A DNA stretch of 64,000 bases from Bacteroidia bacterium (GCA_030430205.1 JAUIGE010000013.1:1-64000); one strand, 5' to 3'. Counted from the stretch's first letter, positions 35,711-47,630 are shown. The notes: generated from the letters alone by a model not told the origin. Numbers and translations are program-made.

Positions 35711-35718
35711 TGTAGGTA

Positions 35719-35782
35719 GTTTCGGGTTTTGGGTTTCGGGTTTTGGGTTGCAACTCGAAACCCGAAACCCGAAACCCGAAAC
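35719..35782. repeat. Inverted heptamer array (GTTTCGG ... CCGAAAC), long hairpin
   Basis: Nine in-phase 7-mers (35719-35781) whose orientation flips at the centre (TTGCAA, 35748-35753). The two 32-base halves are inverted copies with 29 of 32 positions matching. The array lies between the protease stop (35788) and the dynamin start (35710), both on the minus strand, so an RNA hairpin would stand in the leader of the dynamin gene. Confidence 0.95.
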
Positions 35783-35787
35783 AATTT

Positions 35788-37344
35788 TTATTTCTTGTCA
35801 ATCGCCAGGATGAGAGCCACGGCATCCTTGCTGCCTTGTATCTCGGTGGCAAACTCAATGTTTTTTCCTGCGGAAAATTTCACATCGCTGGCGAGGCGGT
35901 TGCCTAAAGCGCTGTTGAGTTTTTGGGCGTAATTGCCGCTTGCCTGGTTGATGCGCTGGTTGATCTGCTGGTAATCCAAAGCCTTTTTGGAGACGACCAC
36001 AGCCATGACATCGGTTTCGCCGATCTGGTCAGGTACGAGCGAGTAGTCTTTGGGGAAAAGGCGTGTGCCTGTGATGCCGCAGTATGCCGAATGCTTTTCT
36101 GTATAGGGAAAAAGCACATAGCTGGAGCCATCGGTTTCCTGTCCGAAGACATAGGTATAACACTCGATGGAGTTGGTCACTTCGATTTTGAAGCGATCTC
36201 CCTTCTTCACAGCAGAAGCTGTGCGGAAGATATTGCCGCCTGCGGGGCGGAGGTCCACATTCTGGTTGTTGGCATTGTTGACAAGGCCAAAGCGCACCGC
36301 CATGCGGTTGCTGTTTTCGGTCACGGCTTTGCCCATCGGATAGAGGCCGTAGGCCTCCTTGACGAAATGCTGGAAGTCTCTGTAAGAGACCCATGCGACG
36401 CCATCGCGGCCCCACTCGCGGCCCCAGGAATTCATGATCTGAAAGGCACCGCCATATTTGTTGTCGTCAAAACCGATGACGCACATGGCGTGTCCACCAA
36501 AGCCGCGCATATTGTAGTCCGACTGCGTGGGTTGCCAGCGGTCCCTACCGACCATATTTCTCATGAAAGACCCCCCGACCATCATACCGATGGTGACGGG
36601 GCCACCCTGGGCCAGGTGCTGGCGGATGGCGGCTATGTCAGGGCCATATTGGTTGGCACCTACTGTAAGGCGCTGAAATCCGCGGATTTTGTATTGGGCA
36701 GCCCGGCTGGCGTCTTGCTGGGTCGCCCGTTTTTGGCAGGAGTTTTCATTGTAGGGAAACTCACGCAAAGGCAAATCGCCTTTGTCCTGCATAAACTTCA
36801 TGGCCTCGACCATGTAAGCGCCATCGCAGCCACGGAGGGCGATGTGGTTGTACAGAAAGGAAGGGCTGAAAGCCACCTGATCTGCTGGCTGGCCTGTGGC
36901 CTGGCTTTGCAGGATGGTGCGGGCAGCATAAGATGATGCCCAACCCACGCAAGAGCCTTGCTGGCCCTGGTGGCGGCGCGTAGGCGCATATTGGAGCAGG
37001 GACATGCTCGTAGGCATGCTGTTGCGGCCGGAGGCCAGAGGCTCAAATACTTCTGCCTGGTCATATACTTTTTCATCCAAATCCGCTCCTACAGAGTAGC
37101 CTGTATCTTCAAAAGCAGGTGCTGTTTGATTGCCACCAGTGAAGTAGTTTAAGGCTCCGGTAAAATAAAGTATGGCGCCAATGACCAATACCGGAATAAT
37201 CAGCTTGGGGCGTTTGAACAAAAACATGATGAGAAAAGGCAGAATGGTTTTTAACAAACCTCCACCTCTGTTTCCCCCTCCGGGGCCTGATGGTCTTTGA
37301 TTTTGATTCCCCTGATTGGGGTCCTGGTCCATTCGAATCGGCAT
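35788..37344 (-). CDS. Membrane-anchored papain-family (C1) cysteine protease with DUF4384-like domain
   Basis: 518 residues. Disordered Gly/Asn/Pro-rich N-terminus (1-30), one hydrophobic anchor (about 31-66), papain domain with catalytic Cys132 (QGSCVGWAS), His285 (GGHAMCVIGFD) and Asn305 (MNSWG), then a DUF4384-like beta domain (about 375-445, KIEVTNSIECYTYVFGQETD). The start could also be the second Met, four codons later. It probably faces the periplasm or cell surface. The substrate is unknown. Same strand as, and directly upstream of, the dynamin gene. Confidence 0.87.
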   Translation of the reverse strand: MPIRMDQDPNQGNQNQRPSGPGGGNRGGGLLKTILPFLIMFLFKRPKLIIPVLVIGAILYFTGALNYFTGGNQTAPAFEDTGYSVGADLDEKVYDQAEVFEPLASGRNSMPTSMSLLQYAPTRRHQGQQGSCVGWASSYAARTILQSQATGQPADQVAFSPSFLYNHIALRGCDGAYMVEAMKFMQDKGDLPLREFPYNENSCQKRATQQDASRAAQYKIRGFQRLTVGANQYGPDIAAIRQHLAQGGPVTIGMMVGGSFMRNMVGRDRWQPTQSDYNMRGFGGHAMCVIGFDDNKYGGAFQIMNSWGREWGRDGVAWVSYRDFQHFVKEAYGLYPMGKAVTENSNRMAVRFGLVNNANNQNVDLRPAGGNIFRTASAVKKGDRFKIEVTNSIECYTYVFGQETDGSSYVLFPYTEKHSAYCGITGTRLFPKDYSLVPDQIGETDVMAVVVSKKALDYQQINQRINQASGNYAQKLNSALGNRLASDVKFSAGKNIEFATEIQGSKDAVALILAIDKK

Positions 37345-37383
37345 GCTCTTGTGAATTTATAAATGGTTGGAAATTGCGTTTGC

Positions 37384-37947
37384 CTATTTAGATGTAATAC
37401 TATCTGTTACGTCATCTGCCGTGCTGTCATTTGCAGGAGATGCTGTGGGCAAGGCTTTATCCAGTTCATCATTTACGGGGATAAAATAAATTTCTGTGCG
37501 GTCGCTATATTCCTGATATACACCTGTATATCCCACCCTTTGCCAGTAGGCAAAATATCGGGAGGGGGCATTATTTCCCGCCACTCCCTGAGCCTCTGGC
37601 TCTCCTATATAATTGGATACAGATGCAATGATATGCTCTCTTTGCTTTTGCCCTCCTTCCAATGTCAGGTTGATCTGAACGACATTTTTGTCTCTGTCGT
37701 CAATAAGGTAGGCTGTATTGCTTGCTAAATCGAACCAGGGCTCTTCATAAGCAAGATGTGCAAGCAGGGTTCCATCTTTGTCATTGCTAAATCCTTTTTC
37801 TACTTCTCCTCCTTTTGCCTGAATGACCTGGTTTTCAGTCATCTTAAGCCAGGAGATGGGATCATTTACACTTGCTCTATCGGGCGTATTATCACAGCAG
37901 ACAAACAAAAAACAAACAAAAACCAGGTTTACAAACGGATGTCTCAT
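37384..37947 (-). CDS. Putative exported lipoprotein, function unknown
   Basis: 187 residues from the ATG at 37947 (MRHPFVNLVFVCFLFVCC). The hydrophobic start ends in Cys-Cys-Asp-Asn, like a lipoprotein signal, although the -1 residue is unusual. A start 18 codons upstream would put charged residues in front. The rest is soluble and I recognise no family. The C-terminus is Asp/Ser/Thr-rich. It lies 39 bases upstream of the protease gene on the same strand. Confidence 0.65.
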   Translation of the reverse strand: MRHPFVNLVFVCFLFVCCDNTPDRASVNDPISWLKMTENQVIQAKGGEVEKGFSNDKDGTLLAHLAYEEPWFDLASNTAYLIDDRDKNVVQINLTLEGGQKQREHIIASVSNYIGEPEAQGVAGNNAPSRYFAYWQRVGYTGVYQEYSDRTEIYFIPVNDELDKALPTASPANDSTADDVTDSITSK

Positions 37948-37975
37948 ATACAATATTCGTTTCCTAAATATAACA

Positions 37976-38019
37976 GAAAAAGCTTTACGAAACCTTCGCA
38001 AGTTCCGTAAAGCTTTTTC
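37976..38019 (-). terminator. Bidirectional-looking terminator after the VPS10-like gene
   Basis: 14-bp perfect stem (37976-37989 with 38006-38019), 16-base loop; the arms themselves supply T-runs on both strands. It lies directly after the minus-strand VPS10-like gene (stop at 38043) and upstream of the lipoprotein gene. Confidence 0.82.
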
Positions 38020-38042
38020 ATTATGCTAATATCAGCGATAGA

Positions 38043-41000
38043 TTACTCTCTTTCCCAATTGGGAATACGTCCCGGCGTATAAGGCGCGCCATAATCTTCC
38101 AGCTTGTCTTCTACTTCCTGAATTTCTTTGACCAATTTTTTCAAGCCATCCAGGATAGGCTCGAATCCTTCAGTGGCGATCTTCAGTTGCTCCTTCATGG
38201 TCTCGGTAGGCTCCATGGTGGTGCCGGAAATGCCATAGGCTACCAGACCTGCCCGGCCTGAAATGGAAGGCCCTGTCGGCATATAGTACTTGCCGGGAAG
38301 GGGATCGCCATACAGGTCGATATTCAGCTGCTTCAATTTGTCCTGAAGGGCTTTGATATCCCTTTCTACTGAAAGCGGTGCTTTAGGCGTAGCCTGAATG
38401 GCTTCAGCCATGTGCTTGAGCTTGTCATCAAGCTCTCTGCCCAGGCGTCCTGCGCCCTGGATGGCCCGGTTGAGCTCAAATGCCTGCGCAGCAAAGGCCT
38501 CCACTTTTTTGCGGTCACGAGGAGGAATCGTGAGGTTCTCCAGCGGTTTGATAAGGAAACGTTGCTTGCTAACCAGTGTTTTTAACTCACCATCTACGCT
38601 GATCTGCAGATCTACATCATACTGGCCAGGAGCAGCCCGGTGACCCGTAGGCTCTGAAGAATAGGGGCTATAAGCTCCGCCACGCTGCCGCAGGCTCACA
38701 GGCGAAGGAGAAGGGTAGTGGAAATCCCATACCACGCGCTGAAGGCCGCTCTTTGCCGGCTGCTCGATGCGGCGAACCACATTGCCCGCTTTATCATAAA
38801 CGGTAAAAAGCAAAAAGGCTTTTTCCTGCTCTTCCTCTTTGCGCAGCTCCTCCAAAGTAGGCCAGGTCACATTGCCTCCCTCTTTGTCGATTTTAGCTTG
38901 TGCTTTCAGGCGCTCATCTTTGAGCATCTTTGGCGATTCTTTGAGGTAATAGGTGAAAACAGCTCCCACATCCGGATTGGGCGTAGCGAAAAAGGATTCG
39001 CCCTGGAAGCCTTTCCCTCTATAGCCCAGAGGGCTCGACTCCACAAACATCAACCCATCTTTGATGGGGAAGATGGCAGCCTCTTTCGCCAAAGTTGCAT
39101 CACTCATGCCGCGTAGCGGGGTGTAATCATCCAGTACATAGAATCCCCGACCAAAGGTAGCGATCACCAGATCGTTTTCACGCTTCTGGATTTCCATATC
39201 CCGTACCGCAATGGTGGGAAGACCTGCTTTCAGTTGGGTCCATTTTGCGCCGCCATCGGAGCTGAAAAAGACACCAAATTCAGTTCCTGCAAACAAGAGG
39301 TTCGGATCGACATGATCTTCTTCAATGCAATAGACAGAGCCACGCTCTGGCAGGTTGTTGGCGATAGAAGTCCAGGTCTGGCCTTTGTCTGCTGATTTCA
39401 GGAGATAAGGTTTGAAATCGCCTCTTTTGTGGTTGTTGAAAGCGGCATAGACGACATTTTCGTCATGCTTGGATGCCAGCAGCATATTCACATAGGTAGT
39501 CTCAGGGACGCTTGGGAAAGTAGCGATTTTGCGCCAGTTTGCTCCCATATTATCGGATACATGCACAAGTCCGTCATCTGTGCCGATGTAGAGCAGCCCT
39601 TCTTTTTTGGGAGATTCATCGAGGGCAACGATGTTGCCATAGATAGAAGTAGACATGTGGTAGTTGACGGCATCCGGCCCCCAAACTCTGCCCATGATGG
39701 GCAATTTGTTGCGGTCTATATCGCGGGTCATGTCACCGCTGATAGCGGTCCATGAGTTGCCGCGGTCTTCACTTTTGAAGAGTTTGTCGGCTGCAAAATA
39801 CAAGCGCGTAGGCTTGTGGCGGCTGATCAGCAGGGGTGCATCCCAGTTCCAGACATAGGGAGCCTCGTCTTTGCCTTCCTGAGGCTGGATGCTGATTTTT
39901 TCACCACTTGCTTTGTCAAAACGCCATAGGAAACCGTGCTGCGACTGGGCGTAAACGGTATTGGGGTCGGTAGGATCTACCTGTGCTTCGAAGCCGTCCC
40001 CGCCATTGGTGATAAACCAATCGGAGTTGTCTATGCCACTGCGCTTGATGGTGCGGGAAGGCCCGCCCAGGGTATTGTTGTCCTGTGTACCACCATATAC
40101 ATAGTAAAATGGCTCGGCATTGTCGGTAGTGACTTTGTAAAACTGGGTAATAGACAGATTGGTCTTATACTGCCAGTTTTCACCTGCATCCCAAGTCTCA
40201 TAGATACCGCCATCACAGCCCATAAGCCAATGATCGGTATCGGCAGGATTGATCCACATGCAGTGGTTGTCGACGTGCTTATAGCGCTCATTGCCGAGGC
40301 GCTTGCAGGTTTTTCCACCATCCTCAGACCAGTGAGCATAGGTATCCATAAAAAAGAGCACATCCGGATTATGGGGATGGCAAAAAATCTCCTGGTAGTA
40401 GTTACCGCTGGTCACATAGCCGCTGCGCTTCTCCCAGGTCGCTCCGCGATTGGTCGAGCGATAGACACCGCTTTTTCCCTCTTCACCGGCTTCCAGGATA
40501 GCGTAAATGATATCAGGATTGGCAGGCGAAATGGCGATGGCGATACGGCCGAGGTCACCGCCCGGGATTCCTGACTGGCTTTTCGCCCAGGTCTCTCCTC
40601 CGTCGGTAGACTTGTAAATGGCAGATCCGGGGCCTCCGCCCAGGAATGTCCACACGCGCCGGGCGCGCTGCCAGGTGGTAGCATACATCACATCGGGATT
40701 TCGGGGATCGCAGATCACCTCATTGACGCCGGTATGTGCGTCGACTGTAAGCACGGCTTTCCAATTTTCCCCACCATCGGTGGACTTGTAGAGGCCGCGC
40801 TCGCCGCCTTCACTCCAAAGCGGCCCATGAGCCGCCACAAATACGACATCTGAGTTGCGGGGATCCACCAGGATGCGACCGATATGCTCGGACGTTTTGA
40901 GTCCCATGTTTTTCCAACTCCTGCCACCGTTGGTGGATTTGTAGACGCCGTCGCCGTAGGCGACGGAGCGCTGGCCATTGTTTTCGCCGGTCCCTACCCA

Positions 41001-41375
41001 GACCGTGCTGCTGTTGTTGGGGTCGAGGGTGACGCAGCCGATGGAGTAGGAGCCTTCCCCATCAAAGATGGGCTCGTAGGTGGTGCCAGCGTTGGTGGTT
41101 TTAAAAACCCCGCCGGAAGCTACGGCTACGTAGTATTCAGAGGGTTTTTGCGGATTGACCGCAAAGTCTGCGACACGACCGGAGGTCGTGGCGGGGCCGA
41201 TGGCGCGCCATTTCAGCCCGCTGAATGTGCCTGCATTGAAAGGATCTTTTTCCTTTTCTTCAGCAGACTCTGTCTTGCTGTCTTCTTTCTTGTCTTTCTT
41301 TTTTTGTGCAAAAAGTGTGTTGCTTGTGGCTAGTAAGAACAAACTACACAAAAGAATAGTAGTGATTTTCTTCAT
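38043..41375 (-). CDS. VPS10/sortilin-type BNR repeat protein (glycosidase-like beta-propeller)
   Basis: 1110 residues from the ATG at 41375, which begins a signal peptide (MKKITTILLCSLFLLATSNTLFAQ). A short Lys/Glu/Asp linker leads into two beta-propellers made of BNR/Asp-box repeats (VYKSTNGGRSWK, LYKSTDGGENWK, LFKSEDRGNSWT and so on) over about residues 45-740, then a C-terminal region (about 760-1110) with a FlgD-like strand (DKAGNVVRRIEQP...GLQRVVWDF) and coiled helices. Members are annotated as glycosyl hydrolases, but no catalytic residues are certain. No T9SS sorting domain is evident, so a periplasmic location is likely. Confidence 0.85.
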   Translation of the reverse strand: MKKITTILLCSLFLLATSNTLFAQKKKDKKEDSKTESAEEKEKDPFNAGTFSGLKWRAIGPATTSGRVADFAVNPQKPSEYYVAVASGGVFKTTNAGTTYEPIFDGEGSYSIGCVTLDPNNSSTVWVGTGENNGQRSVAYGDGVYKSTNGGRSWKNMGLKTSEHIGRILVDPRNSDVVFVAAHGPLWSEGGERGLYKSTDGGENWKAVLTVDAHTGVNEVICDPRNPDVMYATTWQRARRVWTFLGGGPGSAIYKSTDGGETWAKSQSGIPGGDLGRIAIAISPANPDIIYAILEAGEEGKSGVYRSTNRGATWEKRSGYVTSGNYYQEIFCHPHNPDVLFFMDTYAHWSEDGGKTCKRLGNERYKHVDNHCMWINPADTDHWLMGCDGGIYETWDAGENWQYKTNLSITQFYKVTTDNAEPFYYVYGGTQDNNTLGGPSRTIKRSGIDNSDWFITNGGDGFEAQVDPTDPNTVYAQSQHGFLWRFDKASGEKISIQPQEGKDEAPYVWNWDAPLLISRHKPTRLYFAADKLFKSEDRGNSWTAISGDMTRDIDRNKLPIMGRVWGPDAVNYHMSTSIYGNIVALDESPKKEGLLYIGTDDGLVHVSDNMGANWRKIATFPSVPETTYVNMLLASKHDENVVYAAFNNHKRGDFKPYLLKSADKGQTWTSIANNLPERGSVYCIEEDHVDPNLLFAGTEFGVFFSSDGGAKWTQLKAGLPTIAVRDMEIQKRENDLVIATFGRGFYVLDDYTPLRGMSDATLAKEAAIFPIKDGLMFVESSPLGYRGKGFQGESFFATPNPDVGAVFTYYLKESPKMLKDERLKAQAKIDKEGGNVTWPTLEELRKEEEQEKAFLLFTVYDKAGNVVRRIEQPAKSGLQRVVWDFHYPSPSPVSLRQRGGAYSPYSSEPTGHRAAPGQYDVDLQISVDGELKTLVSKQRFLIKPLENLTIPPRDRKKVEAFAAQAFELNRAIQGAGRLGRELDDKLKHMAEAIQATPKAPLSVERDIKALQDKLKQLNIDLYGDPLPGKYYMPTGPSISGRAGLVAYGISGTTMEPTETMKEQLKIATEGFEPILDGLKKLVKEIQEVEDKLEDYGAPYTPGRIPNWERE

Positions 41376-41518
41376 AATCGCGTTTGGGTTGATATAAATA
41401 CATGCGAAAAAATAAATGTTCAATATAGGGTAAATGCGGCTTTTTTTAAGGAAGTCATGCTTGAATTAGCAAATACAACATGAAAATGTGGAGATTTGTA
41501 TGCGTGAAACCCTTAGCA

Positions 41519-42157
41519 ATGAAAAAGCAGCTTATCATTTTCGATTTTGACGGTACGATTGCCAATACCATGGCGATAGCGGTGGAGGTTTTCAACAAGG
41601 TGGGATGTGAATTTAGCTTACCTCAGATGCATGCCGGACAGTTGGCGGAGCTAAAGCAAAAGCGCATCCATGAACTTATGGATTTGGCGGGGCTTTCATG
41701 GGTGCAGTTGCCGATGTTTATCAAGCGTGTACGGGAGGAGTTTAAAACACGCAGGGAGGAAGTAAAGCCCATAGAGGGCATGGAAGAGGTTATCCGTCAG
41801 TTGCATCAGCAAGAATACAGGATGGGTATCCTGACATCCAATACGGAGGAGAATGTACTGCATTTTTTGGAAAAATTTGACATCAACCATTTTGAGTTTA
41901 TCATCGCGCCCGGCTCTATTTTTGGCAAATCAGGTGCTTTGAAAGACATTCTCAAACGCTATCGCCTCAAACCGGAGCAGGCCATTATGATAGGGGACGA
42001 AATGCGCGATATCAAGGCGGCACACAAGTGCAAGGTGGATATGATTGCGGTAAATTGGGGCTTTAACGCCAGTGAATTGCTTGAAAAGGCCAAACCCCGT
42101 TTTTTGGTACAACAGCCCTGTCAGATTGTAGAGACTTTTGGGCTTCAATTACCCTAA
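41519..42157 (+). CDS. HAD-superfamily hydrolase (phosphoglycolate-phosphatase-like)
   Basis: 212 residues from ATG 41519 (MKKQLIIFDFDGT); an in-frame ATG at 41480 adds 13 residues and cannot be excluded. HAD motif I DFDGT (8-12), motif II ILTSNT (about 105-110), a later Lys in FGKSGAL and motif IV IGDEMRDIKAA (about 158-168). A cap region lies between motifs I and II. It is a small-molecule phosphatase of unknown substrate. The convergent sensor-kinase gene overlaps its stop by four bases (42154-42157). Confidence 0.83.
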   Translation: MKKQLIIFDFDGTIANTMAIAVEVFNKVGCEFSLPQMHAGQLAELKQKRIHELMDLAGLSWVQLPMFIKRVREEFKTRREEVKPIEGMEEVIRQLHQQEYRMGILTSNTEENVLHFLEKFDINHFEFIIAPGSIFGKSGALKDILKRYRLKPEQAIMIGDEMRDIKAAHKCKVDMIAVNWGFNASELLEKAKPRFLVQQPCQIVETFGLQLP

Positions 42158-45100
42158 TACTGCAAAGGCAGCAGCATAATTACCTCTGTCCCGCCGACGC
42201 TGCCGTCGGGATTTTTGACTTCGACAGTCTGTACATCATAGTCTTTGCCATTCATCTTGGCAAAAAGCCCCAGGCGGTCCTGGGTGATCTGCATGCCCCG
42301 TGAAACGTGATCCTGAGGCCTGTTGGCTCGTTTTGCCTTGCTGGCTTCGATGCCGATACCGTTGTCACGGATACTCACAAGCAGGTGATCCTCATCCCTT
42401 TTGCGGATGCTGACGATGATTTTGCCTCCCTCCGGAAGGGGGTTGATGCCGTGCTTGATGGAGTTCTCTACATAAGGTTGAAAAACCATAGGCGGCAGCA
42501 TGGTATCGTGGATTTCGACTTCGGGATCAACGATGACTTCATAGTCAAATTTGTCCTTAAATCGCATTTTCTCCAATGAAAGATACAAATCCAGGCGACT
42601 GACTTCCTCTTCCAGGCTGATGAAATCGGAGCGTGTGCTTTCCAGGTTTTTGCGGACGAGTTTGGCAAATTGGGAAAGAAACTTGCTGGCAGCCGCTTTA
42701 TCCTGTCTATGGATAAAATACTGAATGGATTGCAGGGCATTGAAGGTGAAATGCGGATTCATCATGGCATAAAGCGCCTGATGCTCCAGGGCGAGTTTTT
42801 CGGCTTTAAATTTCATTTGCTCCTCTTCCCTTTTCCGCTTATTCTGCTCAGAGATAATTTTAAAGGAAGTATAGATCAGCAGGAAAATGGCAACAAATAC
42901 ACTGATCCGAAACCAGACAGTCTGGTAAAAAGCCGGCTTGATGCTAAATGAAAATTGCGAGGCTTCTGTATCCCAATCGTCCAGTTCATTGGCAGATTTC
43001 ACCAAAAAAGTATAAGAACCTTGCGAAAGTTTGTTGTAGGATGCATTGGTGGTGTGGGTGGGCTCTGACCAATCGGCATCATAGCCTTCCAATTTGTAGC
43101 GGTAGCGCACGCTATTGGGATCACTGAGGCTGATGCCGTTGAAACTAAAGGACATTCTGTTTCTTTGATAAGGGACGTCCAGGCCCACCGGCAAGCCACT
43201 CAGGGCATCGGTACCGAAACCGAGCTCGCTCCAGTCCTGTCCTATCGAGGTTCCCACCTCGACGATATTGGTACGCGGGCGTACCCGCGAGGAGTTTTTG
43301 CGAACCTGCAGGCGCGTACGTGCCGCGCCCTCTGTCGTTCCGATCCAAACATTGCCTTTGCTGTCGGCAAAGAGGGCATTGGCGTTGGCTTCCAGGTTGG
43401 GAAGCCCGTCGGTGCGGGTAAAGTGCGAAAGCTGTAAGCTGTCGTTTTCGTAGGAGAGCATATTGAGGCGAAAAACGCCTCCATCGGTCCCTATCCACAG
43501 ATAGGTGGAGTCATCCGAGGCAAGTGCCACGACATTGTTGGTACGGGACAAAGCCCCGAGGCGGATGGTACGGAAGCTGTCAGCTTCAGAAACCACGAGC
43601 CCTTTGTTGGTGGCGAGCCACATGCGATCCTGCCGGTCTTCATAAAAGGCAAGGATGTATTTTCCCAGGTCTGGAAAATTTTCAAATTTTCCGTCGCGGT
43701 AGATACTGACGCCATTGGGCGTTCCGATCCAGATGGCCCCTTTGTTATCCTTTTTGATGGCATAGATGGTGTTGTCTATGAGGCCGGAGTCTACGGTGAA
43801 ATGATGGACAATCTCACCATCTTCCCAGATGGCGATGCCAAAATCTGTCCCTATCCAAATGCGGTTTTGACCATCTTCCCCTATGCAAAAAGTGCGGTTG
43901 ATAGGAAGCCCTTCTTCCACGGTATAAGCCTCAAAACGTCCCCTGTGAAAGTGGCTTACGCCCTGGGTGTAGGAAGTAAACCAAAAGTCACCATTTTGGG
44001 CGCGGTAGCTATAGCCGATATCCTCACCTGCCAGGCCATCGGACTTGCGGTAGATTTCGACAATATTTTCCCCTTCCAATACATTGATCCCCTGGTCATA
44101 GGTGCTTATCCATATTCGGCCTCTGTCGTCCTCCAAAAAAGATTTGGTTAGGTTGCTACTTAGGCCCTGGGTGAGCCCAAAAACCATAAAAAGGCTTCGG
44201 GTTACTTTAAATACCCCAAAACCTTCTGTTCCAAACCAGAGATTTCCCTCGCGGTCCATGATGGCGGAGCGCACGCTGTAGGTTCCCGGCAGGCTGTTGG
44301 CTCCGGCCGTACTGAAAGAGCTCACTTCGTCAGCCACAACGCGTACCAGGCCTTTGCGGGTTCCCAGCCAGATGACCTGGTCCGCATCTTCTACGATGCA
44401 AAAAACCGTGGCATCGGGCAGTCCATCTTTCATGGTAAAACGGTGGAAACTATCGCCTTTTTTTACAAAAGCACCCTGGTCTGTCCCCAGCCACAGGCGG
44501 TGGTCATGGTCCTCAAAGAGGCTGTATACTTCCAGGGTTTCTGGCAAAATATCAGCAAATGCCTTTTTTATGATGCCATCTGTATCCTGATAATAGAGCC
44601 CTTCATCCCTGCCGAGCCACATTTTTCCAGTATGATCTTCCAACAGGGCATGTACAGTCCTTTTAGGAGCAGGGCCATCCCATTTGAAGGGTTTGTTGCG
44701 GTAGCGTGAAGACTCCGGCCCGGAAAGTTGGGGGTGGTAGACCGTTAATCCGCGATGAAGGGTGCCAAACCAAACGTGCCCTTGCTTGTCTTCCTGGATA
44801 GAAAGGACTTTTTGCAGGCTGTCCTGGTATTCACCCCGAAAGTGGTTGTGCTCATAGTAACTGACGCCCTGATCTGTGGCAAACCATATCCGGTTGTCCC
44901 GTTTGCTTTCGCGCATGGCAGCTACAAAGCTGCCACCCAGCACATCGGGCTCATAATTGGTAAACAGGCTGCCATCAAAGCGGCTGGCGCCGCGATGTGT
45001 TCCAAACCAGAGATAGCCACGGCTATCTTCGAGTATAGATCGCACCTGCGATTGGATAAGGCCGTCACGGGTCGTAAAGTTCTGGACATTGTAGATGTCC

Positions 45101-45207
45101 TGGCTGGAAAGAGATTGGGCGAAAGAGGATGGGAAGATGAGGAGATAAGAGAATGTGAGGATGAGGGAATGAGAGGATGAGAGAATGAGGGAACTATATC
45201 GTTTCAC
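42154..45207 (-). CDS. Two-component sensor kinase with periplasmic Reg_prop propellers and Y_Y_Y domain (LytS-type kinase)
   Basis: 1017 residues from a GTG at 45207, which gives a compact signal peptide (MKRYSSLILSSSHSLIL...FAQ). The open frame continues 19 codons upstream to an ATG at 45264, but those codons come largely from repeats. About 14 Reg_prop propeller repeats (IWIGTPNGVSIYRDGKFENF type) fill residues 30-640. A Y_Y_Y domain (about 690-750), one membrane segment (about 770-790), a coiled coil, a His_kinase domain with NPHFTFNALQS and a HATPase (NGIGIEASKAKR) follow. It senses a periplasmic ligand, often polysaccharide-derived. No LytTR response regulator or hybrid receiver is present, so its partner is elsewhere. 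Confidence 0.88.
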   Translation of the reverse strand: MKRYSSLILSSSHSLILTFSYLLIFPSSFAQSLSSQDIYNVQNFTTRDGLIQSQVRSILEDSRGYLWFGTHRGASRFDGSLFTNYEPDVLGGSFVAAMRESKRDNRIWFATDQGVSYYEHNHFRGEYQDSLQKVLSIQEDKQGHVWFGTLHRGLTVYHPQLSGPESSRYRNKPFKWDGPAPKRTVHALLEDHTGKMWLGRDEGLYYQDTDGIIKKAFADILPETLEVYSLFEDHDHRLWLGTDQGAFVKKGDSFHRFTMKDGLPDATVFCIVEDADQVIWLGTRKGLVRVVADEVSSFSTAGANSLPGTYSVRSAIMDREGNLWFGTEGFGVFKVTRSLFMVFGLTQGLSSNLTKSFLEDDRGRIWISTYDQGINVLEGENIVEIYRKSDGLAGEDIGYSYRAQNGDFWFTSYTQGVSHFHRGRFEAYTVEEGLPINRTFCIGEDGQNRIWIGTDFGIAIWEDGEIVHHFTVDSGLIDNTIYAIKKDNKGAIWIGTPNGVSIYRDGKFENFPDLGKYILAFYEDRQDRMWLATNKGLVVSEADSFRTIRLGALSRTNNVVALASDDSTYLWIGTDGGVFRLNMLSYENDSLQLSHFTRTDGLPNLEANANALFADSKGNVWIGTTEGAARTRLQVRKNSSRVRPRTNIVEVGTSIGQDWSELGFGTDALSGLPVGLDVPYQRNRMSFSFNGISLSDPNSVRYRYKLEGYDADWSEPTHTTNASYNKLSQGSYTFLVKSANELDDWDTEASQFSFSIKPAFYQTVWFRISVFVAIFLLIYTSFKIISEQNKRKREEEQMKFKAEKLALEHQALYAMMNPHFTFNALQSIQYFIHRQDKAAASKFLSQFAKLVRKNLESTRSDFISLEEEVSRLDLYLSLEKMRFKDKFDYEVIVDPEVEIHDTMLPPMVFQPYVENSIKHGINPLPEGGKIIVSIRKRDEDHLLVSIRDNGIGIEASKAKRANRPQDHVSRGMQITQDRLGLFAKMNGKDYDVQTVEVKNPDGSVGGTEVIMLLPLQY
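45122..45193. repeat. Octamer array inside the sensor-kinase signal peptide
   Basis: Nine contiguous 8-base units of the TGAGRGRA type on the plus strand (TGAGGGAA, TGAGAGGA, TGAGAGAA, with decay toward 45122). Read on the minus strand they encode most of the signal peptide. Three related octamers lie upstream at about 45238-45261, over the alternative start. Confidence 0.88.
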
Positions 45208-45270
45208 AGCATGTGAAATGCGATGTGTCAATTTGTTAATTCTCTCATCCTCAAATTCTCTCATTTGTTT

Positions 45271-47490
<2,220 letters not shown>

Positions 47491-47544
47491 TTAGGTATTT
47501 AATAACCGAAAGCTCGGTCATGGTGGACGAGAAATATAAGGGCG

Positions 47545-47552
47545 CAAATATA
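47545..47552 (-). promoter_or_regulatory. Candidate -7 promoter element for isocitrate dehydrogenase
   Basis: On the minus strand this reads TATATTTG, an exact TAnnTTTG match, 58 bases upstream of the ATG. The -33 region has only TTTAG at roughly the right distance. Confidence 0.5.
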
Positions 47553-47630
47553 GCATATTGATCGAAAATATTCTAAAGAAGTTGGTCGGCACTTCTCCCA
47601 ATAAGATCGGAACCGACCCAATCCAACAAC

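Noticed and set aside
45207-45264. ATG at 45264 as the start of the sensor kinase
   Set aside because: The first 19 codons are largely octamer repeat and would put charged residues before the signal peptide. The GTG at 45207 gives a normal one. It remains an alternative.
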